NCBI GenBank assembly: GCA_025548565.1
Contig: JAJLPB010000012.1
Location: forward strand, 124,001-188,000
Reading direction: 5' to 3'
DNA: 64,000 bases
From: Rugamonas sp. A1-17
Lineage (GTDB): Bacteria > Pseudomonadota > Gammaproteobacteria > Burkholderiales > Burkholderiaceae_D
Shown piece after piece: positions 19,305 to 27,810 of the stretch. Under the pieces are notes generated by a model. The model was not told the DNA's origin and ran no database searches. It worked only from the letters and a program-made list of their open reading frames with translations. Numbering within the stretch: position 1 is the stretch's first letter; every line of letters begins with the position of its first letter. Both the position numbers and the translations under genes were made by a program.

Positions 19305-19615
19305 GGTGTGCAGTCATTGACGCCGCAGGGCAGGCCGCTGCAGCAGTTTTCGGTAAGGAAGCCGATCAGGCCGTTCATCGCGCCCACATCGGCCGCGTAG
19401 ATGATGAAGCGGCCATCCTGGCGCGAGCTGACCATGCCGGCATGGCTCAGCTCCTTCAGGTGAAACGATAGCGACGACGGCGAAATAGCGAGCCGTTCCG
19501 CGATTTTACTGGCCGCCATGCCGTCCGGCCCAGCCTGCACGAGCAGCCGGAACACGGCCAGCCGGCTTTCCTGGGACAGCGACGACAGGGCCGCCAGAGC
19601 TTGTTTAGTATCCAT
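19301..19615 (-). CDS. arsR: ArsR/SmtB family arsenic-responsive repressor
   Basis: A 104-residue winged-helix repressor with the DNA-binding segment LAISPSSLSFHLKELSHAGM. The recognition helix has no CxC pair as in the E. coli plasmid ArsR; instead cysteines cluster at the C terminus (Cys91, Cys92, Cys97, Cys102, in ENCCSGLPCG). This resembles the C-terminal As(III) site described for Acidithiobacillus ferrooxidans ArsR. It heads the operon and has an inverted repeat just upstream. Confidence 0.94.
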   Translation of the reverse strand: MDTKQALAALSSLSQESRLAVFRLLVQAGPDGMAASKIAERLAISPSSLSFHLKELSHAGMVSSRQDGRFIIYAADVGAMNGLIGFLTENCCSGLPCGVNDCTP

Positions 19616-19643
19616 GCGGCGATGTTACCGCAATCGATTCGAT

Positions 19644-19663
19644 ATTTCAAATAATATTGAAAT
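19644..19663. promoter_or_regulatory. Probable ArsR operator
   Basis: ATTTCAA and TTGAAAT form a perfect inverted repeat around the 6-bp spacer ATAATA, 29 bp upstream of the arsR ATG in an AT-rich promoter-like stretch. The TTCAA core and placement fit ArsR binding; this is inferred. Confidence 0.65.
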
Positions 19664-19680
19664 GAGTCAGCCATAAAAAA

Positions 19681-19702
19681 AAGCCCGCATCTCAGCGGGC
19701 TT
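19681..19702 (-). terminator. Rho-independent terminator
   Basis: AAGCCCGC and GCGGGCTT pair around a 6-base loop. On the minus strand the stem is followed by a run of eight T (complement of 19673-19680). It ends transcription arriving from the right: either the yihY message or a separate small RNA from 19703-19987. Confidence 0.8.
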
Positions 19703-19987
19703 CGTTCCAATGTATTACCAATGCTTTAATCGTATGCCGGAATCCAGTGCTATCTGCAAAGTGACTCCAGAGTCTCGGACGCCCATGCTATCTGCATGGT
19801 GCCTCCAACGTGTAAATCGACCATCGTATCCGGAATTACAACTCCAGGTTTCGCGTCAACTGCGGTTCGGTCTTACACATATCGAATCGCGGCGCTCTAC
19901 TTGGACGTGGGACTGTTTTCCGGGATTTCCCCCTTTCAACCTCAACCACGAACGTAGTGTAACACAGATTTTTGTGCGACGCACAAA
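19703..19987 (-). other. Noncoding stretch with internal structure; candidate small RNA or long 3' UTR
   Basis: No convincing protein gene lies here. GC content is visibly lower than in the neighbouring genes. Several small hairpins are present: CCATGC-TATCT-GCATGG (19783-19799), GACT/AGTC (19763-19774) and GGGA/TCCC (19922-19933). TGCTATCTGCA occurs twice (19748, 19786) and an ATCGTAT..CCGGAAT block also recurs (19729, 19823). The minus strand ends in a strong terminator. A weak promoter-like TTGTGC...TTACAC lies at 19986-19957 with 18-bp spacing. Confidence 0.35.
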
Positions 19988-20905
19988 TTATTTTACTTCT
20001 GTAGCTTGTGTGGTCATGGGCACCGGTGCGCGCGGCTGGCGGTGGCGGCCCACCCGCTCGAACTCGGAAATGACCTGGGCGCCGAACAGCAGCAAGGTGG
20101 CGCCGATTTCGAGGCTGAACATGACGACGATGGCGGTGGTCATCGAGCCGTACACCACGTTCACCTGCGACAAGGTTGAAAAATACCAAACCAGGATGTG
20201 GCGTGCCAGTTCCCACAGCAGCGCGGCCGTCACGCCGCCGATCAACGCGTGCGACAGCGACAGGCGCCCCACCGGCATCACCAGGTAGATCGAGGTCAGC
20301 ACCAGCACCTCGCCGCCCAGGCCCAGCAGGTACAGCAACACGCCGGACACGCCGTGCAGCGACCAGCTGTAGCCGAGGAATTGCACGCTTTCCTGACCCA
20401 GCACCTGCAGGCTGCCCGCCACCAGCGTCACCAGCAGCATGCCCACGCCCAGCGACAGGATATAACAGTAGGGCATGATCGCCGAGATCAGGTAACGCCG
20501 GCGCCGTATCTCGACCCGGTGCTTGAAGATCACGCACATGGCGTTCTCCAGCACCGTGAACGCCAGCGAGCTGAAGAAAATCATGCTGACCACCAGCACC
20601 CCGCCGATCAGGTCCCGATGTTCGAGGAAATGGCCGACCTCGGTCACGATGGCCTTGGCCTGCCCCGGCACCAGCCAGTTCAGATAGCGGCCCAGCGTCG
20701 CCAGCAGTTCATCCTGCGCGATCACATGCGACAGCGCCACCACCACCAGCATCACCAGCGGCACGATGGACAGCAGCGAGTAATAGGCGACCGCGCCCGC
20801 CAGCAGCAAGCCTTGATTGGCGCGGAAGCCCTTCACGCATTGCACCAGGAAAGCCATCGGGTGCGCGCTGACGTGCAGCAGCGCCCTGCGGTTGAATAGT
20901 CTCAT
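19988..20905 (-). CDS. YihY family inner-membrane protein
   Basis: The 305-residue protein has six or so membrane segments and the YihY/virulence factor BrkB pattern: GLLLAGAVAYYSLLSIVPLVM early, MIFFSSLAFTVLENAM, and the C-terminal LWELARHILVWYFSTLSQVN. It was once mis-called ribonuclease BN; the true function is unknown. The start is the ATG at 20905 after the end of the binding-protein gene 20 bp upstream, so the two may be co-transcribed. The cytoplasmic tail ends HRQPRAPVPM. Confidence 0.88.
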   Translation of the reverse strand: MRLFNRRALLHVSAHPMAFLVQCVKGFRANQGLLLAGAVAYYSLLSIVPLVMLVVVALSHVIAQDELLATLGRYLNWLVPGQAKAIVTEVGHFLEHRDLIGGVLVVSMIFFSSLAFTVLENAMCVIFKHRVEIRRRRYLISAIMPYCYILSLGVGMLLVTLVAGSLQVLGQESVQFLGYSWSLHGVSGVLLYLLGLGGEVLVLTSIYLVMPVGRLSLSHALIGGVTAALLWELARHILVWYFSTLSQVNVVYGSMTTAIVVMFSLEIGATLLLFGAQVISEFERVGRHRQPRAPVPMTTQATEVK

Positions 20906-20925
20906 GCGGCCATTGTACGCATGAC

Positions 20926-22665
20926 TCAGCGCGGCGTATGTGCGTCGACGTCCAGATAGCGCCAGTTGGTGAATTCGACCGGATGACGCTGGTAGTTTTT
21001 CAACCATGGCTGCTGCAGGTCGGCGGAAATCGGATGGGTCAGCAGCACCCACGGCGTGTAGGCGTGGATGAGCTGCGCCATCTCGTCGTACAGCGCGGTG
21101 CGCTGGGGAGAATCGCCCATGGTGCGGCTCCGCTCGTAACGCTGGTTGTAGGCCGGCAGGTTGAAGCGCGCGTAGTTGGCGCGGCCGCTGTTGGGGCCGT
21201 ACAGCAACTGGTAGAAGTTCTCGCCGTCGGGGAAGTCGGCCACCCAGTTGGTCTCGAACATCATCACCGAGCCCAGGCGCGAGGCTTTGATGATCTCGGT
21301 TTTCTTGTCGCTCTTGAACGTGACTTTCAGGCCGATGGCGTTCAGGTTCTTGCGCCACAGCTCGTCGCGCAGGCGGCCGACGGTGGAAGATTCGCTGTGC
21401 ATCACCAAGGTCAGCGGCTTGCCGTCGGGCTGGGTGCGGAAGCCGTCGGCGGCCTTGCGGTAGCCGTAGCGCTCCAGCAGCGCGTTGGCCAGCGCGGGGT
21501 CGTAGGCGACCGGGCTGCGGTAGGCGGGATCGTAGCCCAGCACGTTGGGCGGCAGCGGCGTGGCGGCCGGCAGCGCCAGGCCCTTCTTCATCAGCGCCAC
21601 GTCCTCGCCGCTGTTGTAGCCGAGCGCGATGGCGCGCCGCAGGGCCAGCTTCTCCTTGCTGTAGCCGCCGATCAGCGGGTCTTCCATGTTCATCCACATG
21701 TAATACGTTTGCAGCACGGGGAAGGGCGACAGCACCATGCCCTGCTTGGCCAGCGCCGGCTTCAGGGTCGGCTTGGCGTCGGTGGTCAGCACCATGTCCT
21801 TCATCGATTCCGGCAGCTGTTCGAGGAAATCGAATTCGCCGTTCAGGAAGCCCAGCACGCGCGACTGGTATTCCTCGACGATCTTGATGTCGACCTGGTC
21901 CAGCAGCGGCAGGCGGCGGCCCTGGAACATCGTCGGGCGGAAGTCGCGGTTGGCCAGCAGCGTGATCTTGTCGCTGTGCTTCCATCGGCCCATCAGGAAG
22001 GGACCGGTGCCGACCGGATGGTTGCCGGCCTGCGCGCCGTAAGCGTCCATCACCTCGCGCGCGACCACGCCGGTGGAGGGCGTGGCCAGGTAGAACAGGA
22101 AGTTGGGATCGGCCGCGTTGAGCCTGATGCGCAAGGTGAACTTGTCGACCGCCTGCAGGCCGGCGATGTTGCTGTCGTAGCTGAATTTTGTTTTCAACGC
22201 CTCGTCGCCGGCGATCTTGCCTTCCAATAGAAACAGCCATGGCGACTTCAGCGTCGGATCGTACAAGCGCTTCAGGCTATAGACGTAGTCCTGCGCGGTC
22301 ACTTGCCGGTGTACGCCCTTGAACGCCGGATCGGGCGTGAAGTAGATGTCCTGCCGCAGATGGAAGGTGTAGCTCAGGCCGTTGTCCTCGATGGTCGGCA
22401 TGGCGCTCAGCGTGTTGGCTTGCAGCTTGACGGGGCGGGCCAGGTAATCGTAGCGCAGCAGCGGGTCGAACAGGTTCTCCAGCAGGCTCAGGCTGGCGAT
22501 ATCGGATGCCACCGCCGGATCAAGTCCGGTCTCGCCGGTACTGAGGAAGGCGTGCAGGACTTTGGGCGCGGGAGCGGCGGCCGGCGGCTCGGCGGCAGCG
22601 GCGGCGCCGGCCGATAACACCAGCGCCAGCACGGCCACGGCATAACTTTTGGGCATCAGGTCCAT
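20926..22665 (-). CDS. Periplasmic oligopeptide-type ABC transporter substrate-binding protein
   Basis: A 579-residue SBP family 5 protein with a Sec signal peptide (AVAVLALVLSAGAAAAAE) and the family segments VKLQANTLSAMPTIEDNGLS, VGTGPFLMGRWKHSDKITL and LALRRAIALGYNS. It would capture peptides or similar solutes in the periplasm. No permease or ATPase genes are adjacent, so it is an orphan that must share a transporter. The ATG at 22665 is preferred because GAGGTGGA precedes it closely; further in-frame ATGs lie at 22677 and 22656. Confidence 0.9.
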   Translation of the reverse strand: MDLMPKSYAVAVLALVLSAGAAAAAEPPAAAPAPKVLHAFLSTGETGLDPAVASDIASLSLLENLFDPLLRYDYLARPVKLQANTLSAMPTIEDNGLSYTFHLRQDIYFTPDPAFKGVHRQVTAQDYVYSLKRLYDPTLKSPWLFLLEGKIAGDEALKTKFSYDSNIAGLQAVDKFTLRIRLNAADPNFLFYLATPSTGVVAREVMDAYGAQAGNHPVGTGPFLMGRWKHSDKITLLANRDFRPTMFQGRRLPLLDQVDIKIVEEYQSRVLGFLNGEFDFLEQLPESMKDMVLTTDAKPTLKPALAKQGMVLSPFPVLQTYYMWMNMEDPLIGGYSKEKLALRRAIALGYNSGEDVALMKKGLALPAATPLPPNVLGYDPAYRSPVAYDPALANALLERYGYRKAADGFRTQPDGKPLTLVMHSESSTVGRLRDELWRKNLNAIGLKVTFKSDKKTEIIKASRLGSVMMFETNWVADFPDGENFYQLLYGPNSGRANYARFNLPAYNQRYERSRTMGDSPQRTALYDEMAQLIHAYTPWVLLTHPISADLQQPWLKNYQRHPVEFTNWRYLDVDAHTPR

Positions 22666-22764
22666 TCCACCTCGCATACGTAAAGCGGCAGCTTATAACT
22701 TTTTTGGCAGGCTTACCCGCTATACTTTGCGCATCGCCCACTGCTTTCAGGAAAATTTCTCGAT

Positions 22765-24003
22765 ATGTCGCTCAATTACATCTGGTCCGGCTTCTTCCTG
22801 GTCGGCTTTGTGGCAGCGCTGGCGCAGTTCCTCCTGACGGGCGACACCGAGATTTTCAAACGCATCATCGACGGCACCTTCGACTCCGCCAGGGCCTGCG
22901 TGATGGACATCGCGCTGCCGCTGGCCGGCGTGATGACGCTGTGGCTGGGCATCATGAACATCGGCGAGAAGGCCGGCGCCATCGACCTGCTGGCGCGGCT
23001 GATCGCGCCGTTCTTCTCGCGCATCTTCCCCGGCGTACCGAAGAACCACCCGGCCACCGGCCACATGGTGATGAACTTCTCGGCCAACCTGCTGGGCCTG
23101 GACAACGCCGCCACGCCGTTCGGCCTGAAGGCCATGGAAAGCCTGCAAACCCTCAACCCCAGCAAGGACGAGCCGACCGATGCGCAGATCATGTTCCTGG
23201 TGCTGCACACCTCGGGCCTGACCCTGATCCCGCTGGCCATCATGGCGCAACGCTCGATCCTGGGCGCGGCCGATCCATCCGACATTTTCATCCCCTGCAT
23301 GATCGCGACCTACGTGGCGACCGTGACCGGCATCATCACCGTCGCCATCCGCCAGCGCATCAATCTGTTCAACGGCGTGGTGCTGAGCTGGCTGGGCGGC
23401 ACGGCGGCCGCCATCGCCGGCATGGTCTGGACCTTCACGCACTACATGACCAAGACCGAGATCGAAACGTTCTCCAAGGTCTTCAGCAACCTGGTGCTGA
23501 TGGTGGTGATCGCCGGCTTCATCATCGGCGCGCTGCGGCGCAAGGTCAACGTCTACGAGGCCTTCATCGAAGGCGCCAAGGGCGGCATCCAGACCTCGAT
23601 CACCGTGATCCCCTACCTGGTCGGCATGCTGGTGGCCATCAGCGTGATCCGCAACGCCGGCGTGTTCGCCTACGTGGTGGACGGCTTCAACTGGGTGTTC
23701 GTCCAGCTCGGCATCAACACCGATTTCGTGCCCGCGCTGCCGACCGCGCTGATGAAGCCGCTCAGCGGCAGCGCCGCCAAGGCCATGATGATCGACACCA
23801 TGCGCACCTACGGCGTGGACTCGTTCGTCGGCCGCCTGGCCTGCGTGTTCAACGGCTCGGCCGACACCACCTTCTACATCGTCGCGCTGTACTTCGGCTC
23901 GGTGGGCATACGCAAGACGCGTTACGCGATCTCCTGCGGCCTGATCGCCGACCTGGCCGGCGTGATCGCCGCGATTTTTGTCGCTTACGTTTTCTTCCAT
24001 TGA
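22765..24003 (+). CDS. Nucleoside-recognition (SpmA/SpmB-like) membrane protein
   Basis: A 412-residue polytopic membrane protein with two Gate/nucleoside-recognition domains, one in each half (VMTLWLGIMNIGEKAGAIDL near 55, and SITVIPYLVGMLVAISVIRN near 278). The arrangement equals a fusion of the spore maturation proteins SpmA and SpmB, also seen in non-sporulating proteobacteria, where the role is unknown. The conserved MNFSANLLGLDNAATPFG segment is present. It is divergent from the binding-protein gene and 11 bp before dacB, suggesting a cell-wall link. Confidence 0.88.
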   Translation: MSLNYIWSGFFLVGFVAALAQFLLTGDTEIFKRIIDGTFDSARACVMDIALPLAGVMTLWLGIMNIGEKAGAIDLLARLIAPFFSRIFPGVPKNHPATGHMVMNFSANLLGLDNAATPFGLKAMESLQTLNPSKDEPTDAQIMFLVLHTSGLTLIPLAIMAQRSILGAADPSDIFIPCMIATYVATVTGIITVAIRQRINLFNGVVLSWLGGTAAAIAGMVWTFTHYMTKTEIETFSKVFSNLVLMVVIAGFIIGALRRKVNVYEAFIEGAKGGIQTSITVIPYLVGMLVAISVIRNAGVFAYVVDGFNWVFVQLGINTDFVPALPTALMKPLSGSAAKAMMIDTMRTYGVDSFVGRLACVFNGSADTTFYIVALYFGSVGIRKTRYAISCGLIADLAGVIAAIFVAYVFFH

Positions 24004-24014
24004 ATCGGATAGCC

Positions 24015-25688
24015 ATGTTCCGTCGCCTCATCCTCGCCGCGCTGATCGCCGCCGGCACCGCCCACGCCGCCGACCTGCCCGAGCCCATCAGCGCGCTGCT
24101 GCAGGCGGCGCATATCCCTCCGGAGGCCGCCGGCATCGTCGTGCTGCGCGGCGACACCACGCTGGTCTCGCACAACGCGCAGCAGAGCATGCAGCCGGCG
24201 TCCACCATGAAGCTGTTCACCACGATGACCGCACTGGAACAACTGGGGCCGGCCTTCCGCGGCCGCACCGAATTCCGCACCAGCGCCGAGGTGGTCAACG
24301 GCGTGCTGCAGGGCGACCTGATCCTGCGCGGCGGCGGCGATGTCGATCTGAACGAGGATGTGCTGCTGCACATGCTGCAGGCGCTGCGCAACCAGGGCAT
24401 CCGCAAGATCAAGGGTGACGTCTTGCTGGACCGGCAGCTGTTCCAGCCGGCGCGGCCGGACGTGGGCCAGCCGCCGTTCGACGAGTATCCGTGGGCCTAC
24501 TACAACGTGATTCCCGACGCCCTGCTGACCAACACCAATCTGCTGAAAGTGGAAATGCGCTCGACCGGCAACAAGCTGGGCCTGGTGATGATGCCGGAGA
24601 TGGACAAGGTCGGCATCCGCTCGGAAATGAAACTCAGCGATGCGCCGTGCTCCTCGTGGGAGGCCGGCTGGCGCTCACCGGACGTGGCGCGCAGCGGCGA
24701 CAAAATCGAGGTGGTGCTGCACGGCAGCTTCCCGAAGAACTGCATCAAGTCGACCAGTGTCGACGTGATGGACCACCACGACTACCTGGAGCGCCTGCTG
24801 CGCGCCACCTGGCGCAAGCTGGGCGGCAGCATCAGCGGCGAGGTGCGCGAGGCCGACGCGACGGCCACCGTCCCGAGCACGGCGACGCCGACCGCCACCG
24901 TGACCACCTCACCCGCCGCCGGCGCCATGCCGGCCAGCGATGCCAGCCCGGCCGCGAACGCCGACGCTCCGGCCGCACCGCTCTCCGCCGCGATCGCGAC
25001 GCAGGCCCCGTCGGCTACAACGCCCGCCGCGGCCGCTGCGACACCCGCCCCCGGTTCCGCAACGCCGGCCCCGGCCGCCGCCCCGGCCACCCGCCTGCTG
25101 GCCGAACACGTCTCCCGCCCGCTGCCGGAAATGCTACGCGACATCAACAAATTCTCCGACAACACCCTGGCCCGCACGGTGTTTCTGATGTTGGGCAGCC
25201 TGCAAGCCGACCCGGTGCTGGGCAGCCGCCCGATCGCTCCCGACGGCAGCACCGCCAGCACGCCGATGCGCGCCGAAACCGCGATCCGCGCCTGGCTGCA
25301 AACCCAGCGCATCGACGCCAACGGCCTGGTCTTTGACAACGGCTCCGGCCTGTCGCGCACCGAACGCGCCACGCCGGCGCAACTGGCCGACGTGCTGCAA
25401 GCGGGCCTGAAGAGCCTGTGGATGCCCGAGTTCCTGTCCAGCCTGCCAATCGCCGCCACCGACGGCACCATGCGCAAGCGCCTCAAGGACAGCCCGGCCG
25501 CGCTGCGCGCGCGCATCAAGACCGGCAGCCTGAAGAGCGTGATCGCCATCGCCGGCTACGTCACCGACGCCAACAACCAACCCTGCATCGTGGTCGCCAT
25601 CCTGAACGACGAACACGTCGCCAACGGCGCCGGCCGCACCGTGCTGGACGGCGTGATCGACTGGGTGGCGCGCAGCGGCCAGCGTTAA
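24015..25688 (+). CDS. dacB: D-alanyl-D-alanine carboxypeptidase/endopeptidase (PBP4)
   Basis: A 557-residue class C penicillin-binding protein with a signal peptide (about 1-18). The catalytic SxxK is STMK at 63-66, the SxN motif lies in KFSDNTLART and the KTG motif in ARIKTGSLKSV. It trims or cleaves peptidoglycan cross-links in the periplasm. Residues about 280-357 form a long Ala/Pro/Thr-rich insert splitting the enzyme, far longer than in E. coli PBP4. The ATG at 24015 is the first with a signal peptide; the frame is open far upstream but overlaps the preceding gene. Confidence 0.93.
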   Translation: MFRRLILAALIAAGTAHAADLPEPISALLQAAHIPPEAAGIVVLRGDTTLVSHNAQQSMQPASTMKLFTTMTALEQLGPAFRGRTEFRTSAEVVNGVLQGDLILRGGGDVDLNEDVLLHMLQALRNQGIRKIKGDVLLDRQLFQPARPDVGQPPFDEYPWAYYNVIPDALLTNTNLLKVEMRSTGNKLGLVMMPEMDKVGIRSEMKLSDAPCSSWEAGWRSPDVARSGDKIEVVLHGSFPKNCIKSTSVDVMDHHDYLERLLRATWRKLGGSISGEVREADATATVPSTATPTATVTTSPAAGAMPASDASPAANADAPAAPLSAAIATQAPSATTPAAAAATPAPGSATPAPAAAPATRLLAEHVSRPLPEMLRDINKFSDNTLARTVFLMLGSLQADPVLGSRPIAPDGSTASTPMRAETAIRAWLQTQRIDANGLVFDNGSGLSRTERATPAQLADVLQAGLKSLWMPEFLSSLPIAATDGTMRKRLKDSPAALRARIKTGSLKSVIAIAGYVTDANNQPCIVVAILNDEHVANGAGRTVLDGVIDWVARSGQR

Positions 25689-25884
25689 CTTCAGGAGCGG
25701 GGTCGCCAGGGTGCGCGCTTGGCCGATTTCCTGGCCGTCGCGCTGGCCGAAAGCATTGGACTTCGTAATGTAGTCAATGTGCGGAATAGTCTATTGCGGC
25801 GGACGACGATACTCGCCGGCACGAGGCCGTGCTACGGTGGCGCCATGCGAAGCCGCCGGCCCGCGCACCTCACTGGAAGCCACC

Positions 25885-26784
25885 ATGCTCACTCCCGCTC
25901 CACACAAGTCGGCGCTGTCGTTCGCCGCCGCCTGTCTCGCCACGGCCCTGTTGCTGGCCTCGTCCCTTGCCTGCGCTGCGGCGGCGGTCCCGCCGCTGCC
26001 ATCGATGTTCCAGAAGGGCCTGGTCTACCTGAAGATTTCGGTCAACGACCAGCCGGACGCGTGGATGTTGCTCGACACCGGAACGACCGAGTCCATCATC
26101 GACACCGACTATGCGAAGTCGATCAGCATCAAGCTGACCGCCAGCGCGGAGGAGCAGGCGACATTCGGCACGACCAAGCCAGCCACCTTCGACACCGGCG
26201 CGATCCATGTGCGCGCAGGGAGCGAGCCCGCCAAAACCGTGTTGTTCCAGTCGATCGGCATGGACGGAATGAAGGGACCGGATGGCATGCCGGTGGCAGG
26301 CATGCTGGGCCGCACTTTCCTGGAAGGGAAATCCATCGTGATCGATTACTTGCGTGAAGAAGTCTACTTCGAGACACCGCAGCCGGCCAGCCGCGACGAC
26401 GTGGCCATGTCGCTCGACACCGGCATTCCGATCATCAAATTGACCATGTCCGGGCGACAGGTCGACGCGTTGATCGACACCGGCGGCACCTATGGCATCA
26501 TCATCACTCCCGCAATGGCCAAGTCCCTGGACATCGAGGCCCTGATGGCCGAGGCCAAGCCGGCTCCAACCATGGGGCATGGCGGCGCACAAGCCATCGT
26601 GATCGGCAAGGCGCCGCCCTTTTCGATCGGCGGCCTGGCGGTGCCTGAGCTGAAAGCCGCCTACACCACCTTCGGCACCGCCACCGACACTATCGGCGCC
26701 GGCATATCGCTGGGCGTCGGCTTCTTGAAGAAATACAAAGTGACCTTGAACTATGTGGCAAAGACCGTGCGCTTCGACTCCTGA
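25885..26784 (+). CDS. Exported retropepsin-like aspartic protease family protein
   Basis: The 299-residue protein has an N-terminal signal peptide (SFAAACLATALLLASSLACA) and two retropepsin-type active-site motifs, MLLDTGTTES near residue 61 and ALIDTGGTYG near 200, so a single chain carries both halves. Most single-domain family members have one DTG. GGAAG lies six bases before the ATG at 25885. It likely acts in the periplasm or outside the cell; substrate unknown. It is convergent with the LysR gene; about 195 bp of unremarkable DNA separate it from dacB. Confidence 0.78.
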   Translation: MLTPAPHKSALSFAAACLATALLLASSLACAAAAVPPLPSMFQKGLVYLKISVNDQPDAWMLLDTGTTESIIDTDYAKSISIKLTASAEEQATFGTTKPATFDTGAIHVRAGSEPAKTVLFQSIGMDGMKGPDGMPVAGMLGRTFLEGKSIVIDYLREEVYFETPQPASRDDVAMSLDTGIPIIKLTMSGRQVDALIDTGGTYGIIITPAMAKSLDIEALMAEAKPAPTMGHGGAQAIVIGKAPPFSIGGLAVPELKAAYTTFGTATDTIGAGISLGVGFLKKYKVTLNYVAKTVRFDS

Positions 26785-26794
26785 CCGCGCGTCT

Positions 26795-27700
26795 TCATGC
26801 AACCGTCCCCGGCAGTCCCTCGGCCACCAGGTAATCGATGAACGCCCGTACCTTCAGCGCCAGGTGCGGGCCGGGCATGTAGACCGCGTGCACGGTGCCG
26901 GCGTACGGCTGGTCGAAGCGCCACTCCGGCAGCACCTGCCGCACCCGCCCCTGCGCCAGGGCCGGACGGGCCGTGAAATCCGGCACCAGGCCGATGCCGC
27001 CGCCCGCCTCCACCACCGACAGCAAGGCACCGCTGTTGTTGATCGTCAGCCGCGACGGCACGCGGATGCTGGCCGTCTCGCCGCCGCGCCGCATGCTCCA
27101 CGCGTCGCCGAACCGGGCGTAGCCCAGGTAGCTGCACTGGTGCGCCGGCAGCTCGTGCGGCGATTGCGGCTCGCCATGCGCGTCCAGGTACTGCTGCGAG
27201 GCCACCAGCACATAGCTCACCGGCCCCAGCGTGCGCGCCGCCAGCCCGGGCGCCAGTTCGGTGGCGATGCGGATCGCCAGGTCCATGCCCTCCTCGATCA
27301 GGTCGATCTTGCGGTCCACCAGCTGCAGTTCGACATCGACCTCGGGATAGCGCGCCAGGAAGCCCGGCAGCTTGGGCGCCAGCCATACCTGCCCCAGCAC
27401 GATGGGCGCGCTGACGCGGATGGTGCCGTTCGGCCGCGCGCTGTAGCTGCCGGCCAGCGCATGCACCTCGCGCGCCGTGCTCACCATGCGCGCGCAGGCC
27501 GCGTGCACCTGCTGGCCCAGCTCGGTCAGCGACAGCGAGCGCGTGGTCCGCTGCAGCAGCCGTCCGCCCATGTGCGCCTCCAGCCGCGACACGTGGCGGC
27601 TGACCGCCGACGTGGTCAGCTCCAGCTGCCGCGCCGCCGCGGAGAAACCGCCGCTATCGACCACCTGTGCAAAGATGGCCATTTCCTTCAACATTTCCAT
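26795..27700 (-). CDS. LysR family transcriptional regulator
   Basis: A 301-residue LTTR: the N-terminal helix-turn-helix reads FSAAARQLELTTSAVSRHVSRLE and the effector domain follows from about 90 (GTIRVSAPIVLGQVWLAPKL). It is of the group that often controls an adjacent oxidoreductase. It is divergent from an aldo/keto reductase gene, with a near-perfect palindrome between them, the usual LTTR layout. The inducer is unknown. Confidence 0.93.
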   Translation of the reverse strand: MEMLKEMAIFAQVVDSGGFSAAARQLELTTSAVSRHVSRLEAHMGGRLLQRTTRSLSLTELGQQVHAACARMVSTAREVHALAGSYSARPNGTIRVSAPIVLGQVWLAPKLPGFLARYPEVDVELQLVDRKIDLIEEGMDLAIRIATELAPGLAARTLGPVSYVLVASQQYLDAHGEPQSPHELPAHQCSYLGYARFGDAWSMRRGGETASIRVPSRLTINNSGALLSVVEAGGGIGLVPDFTARPALAQGRVRQVLPEWRFDQPYAGTVHAVYMPGPHLALKVRAFIDYLVAEGLPGTVA

Positions 27701-27729
27701 CGCCTCGCTCCACCGTTGCAGCTACATCA

Positions 27730-27746
27730 ACAATGCTTTGCATTGT
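27730..27746. promoter_or_regulatory. Palindrome in the LysR/aldo-keto reductase gap
   Basis: ACAATGC and GCATTGT form perfect 7-bp arms around TTT, 30 bp upstream of the LysR start and 65 bp before the reductase start. Position and symmetry fit a LysR-type binding site; not proven. Confidence 0.5.
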
Positions 27747-27810
27747 AAGTGGATTGTGTATTTTTTGTGCGGTGGCCATACTGAAAGCACCACATCACGC
27801 AGGAGTCATC

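Noticed and set aside
19710..20288. 192-codon plus-strand frame over the noncoding stretch and yihY end
   Set aside because: No ribosome binding site, odd composition, and it overlaps the yihY coding region; the noncoding reading is preferred.
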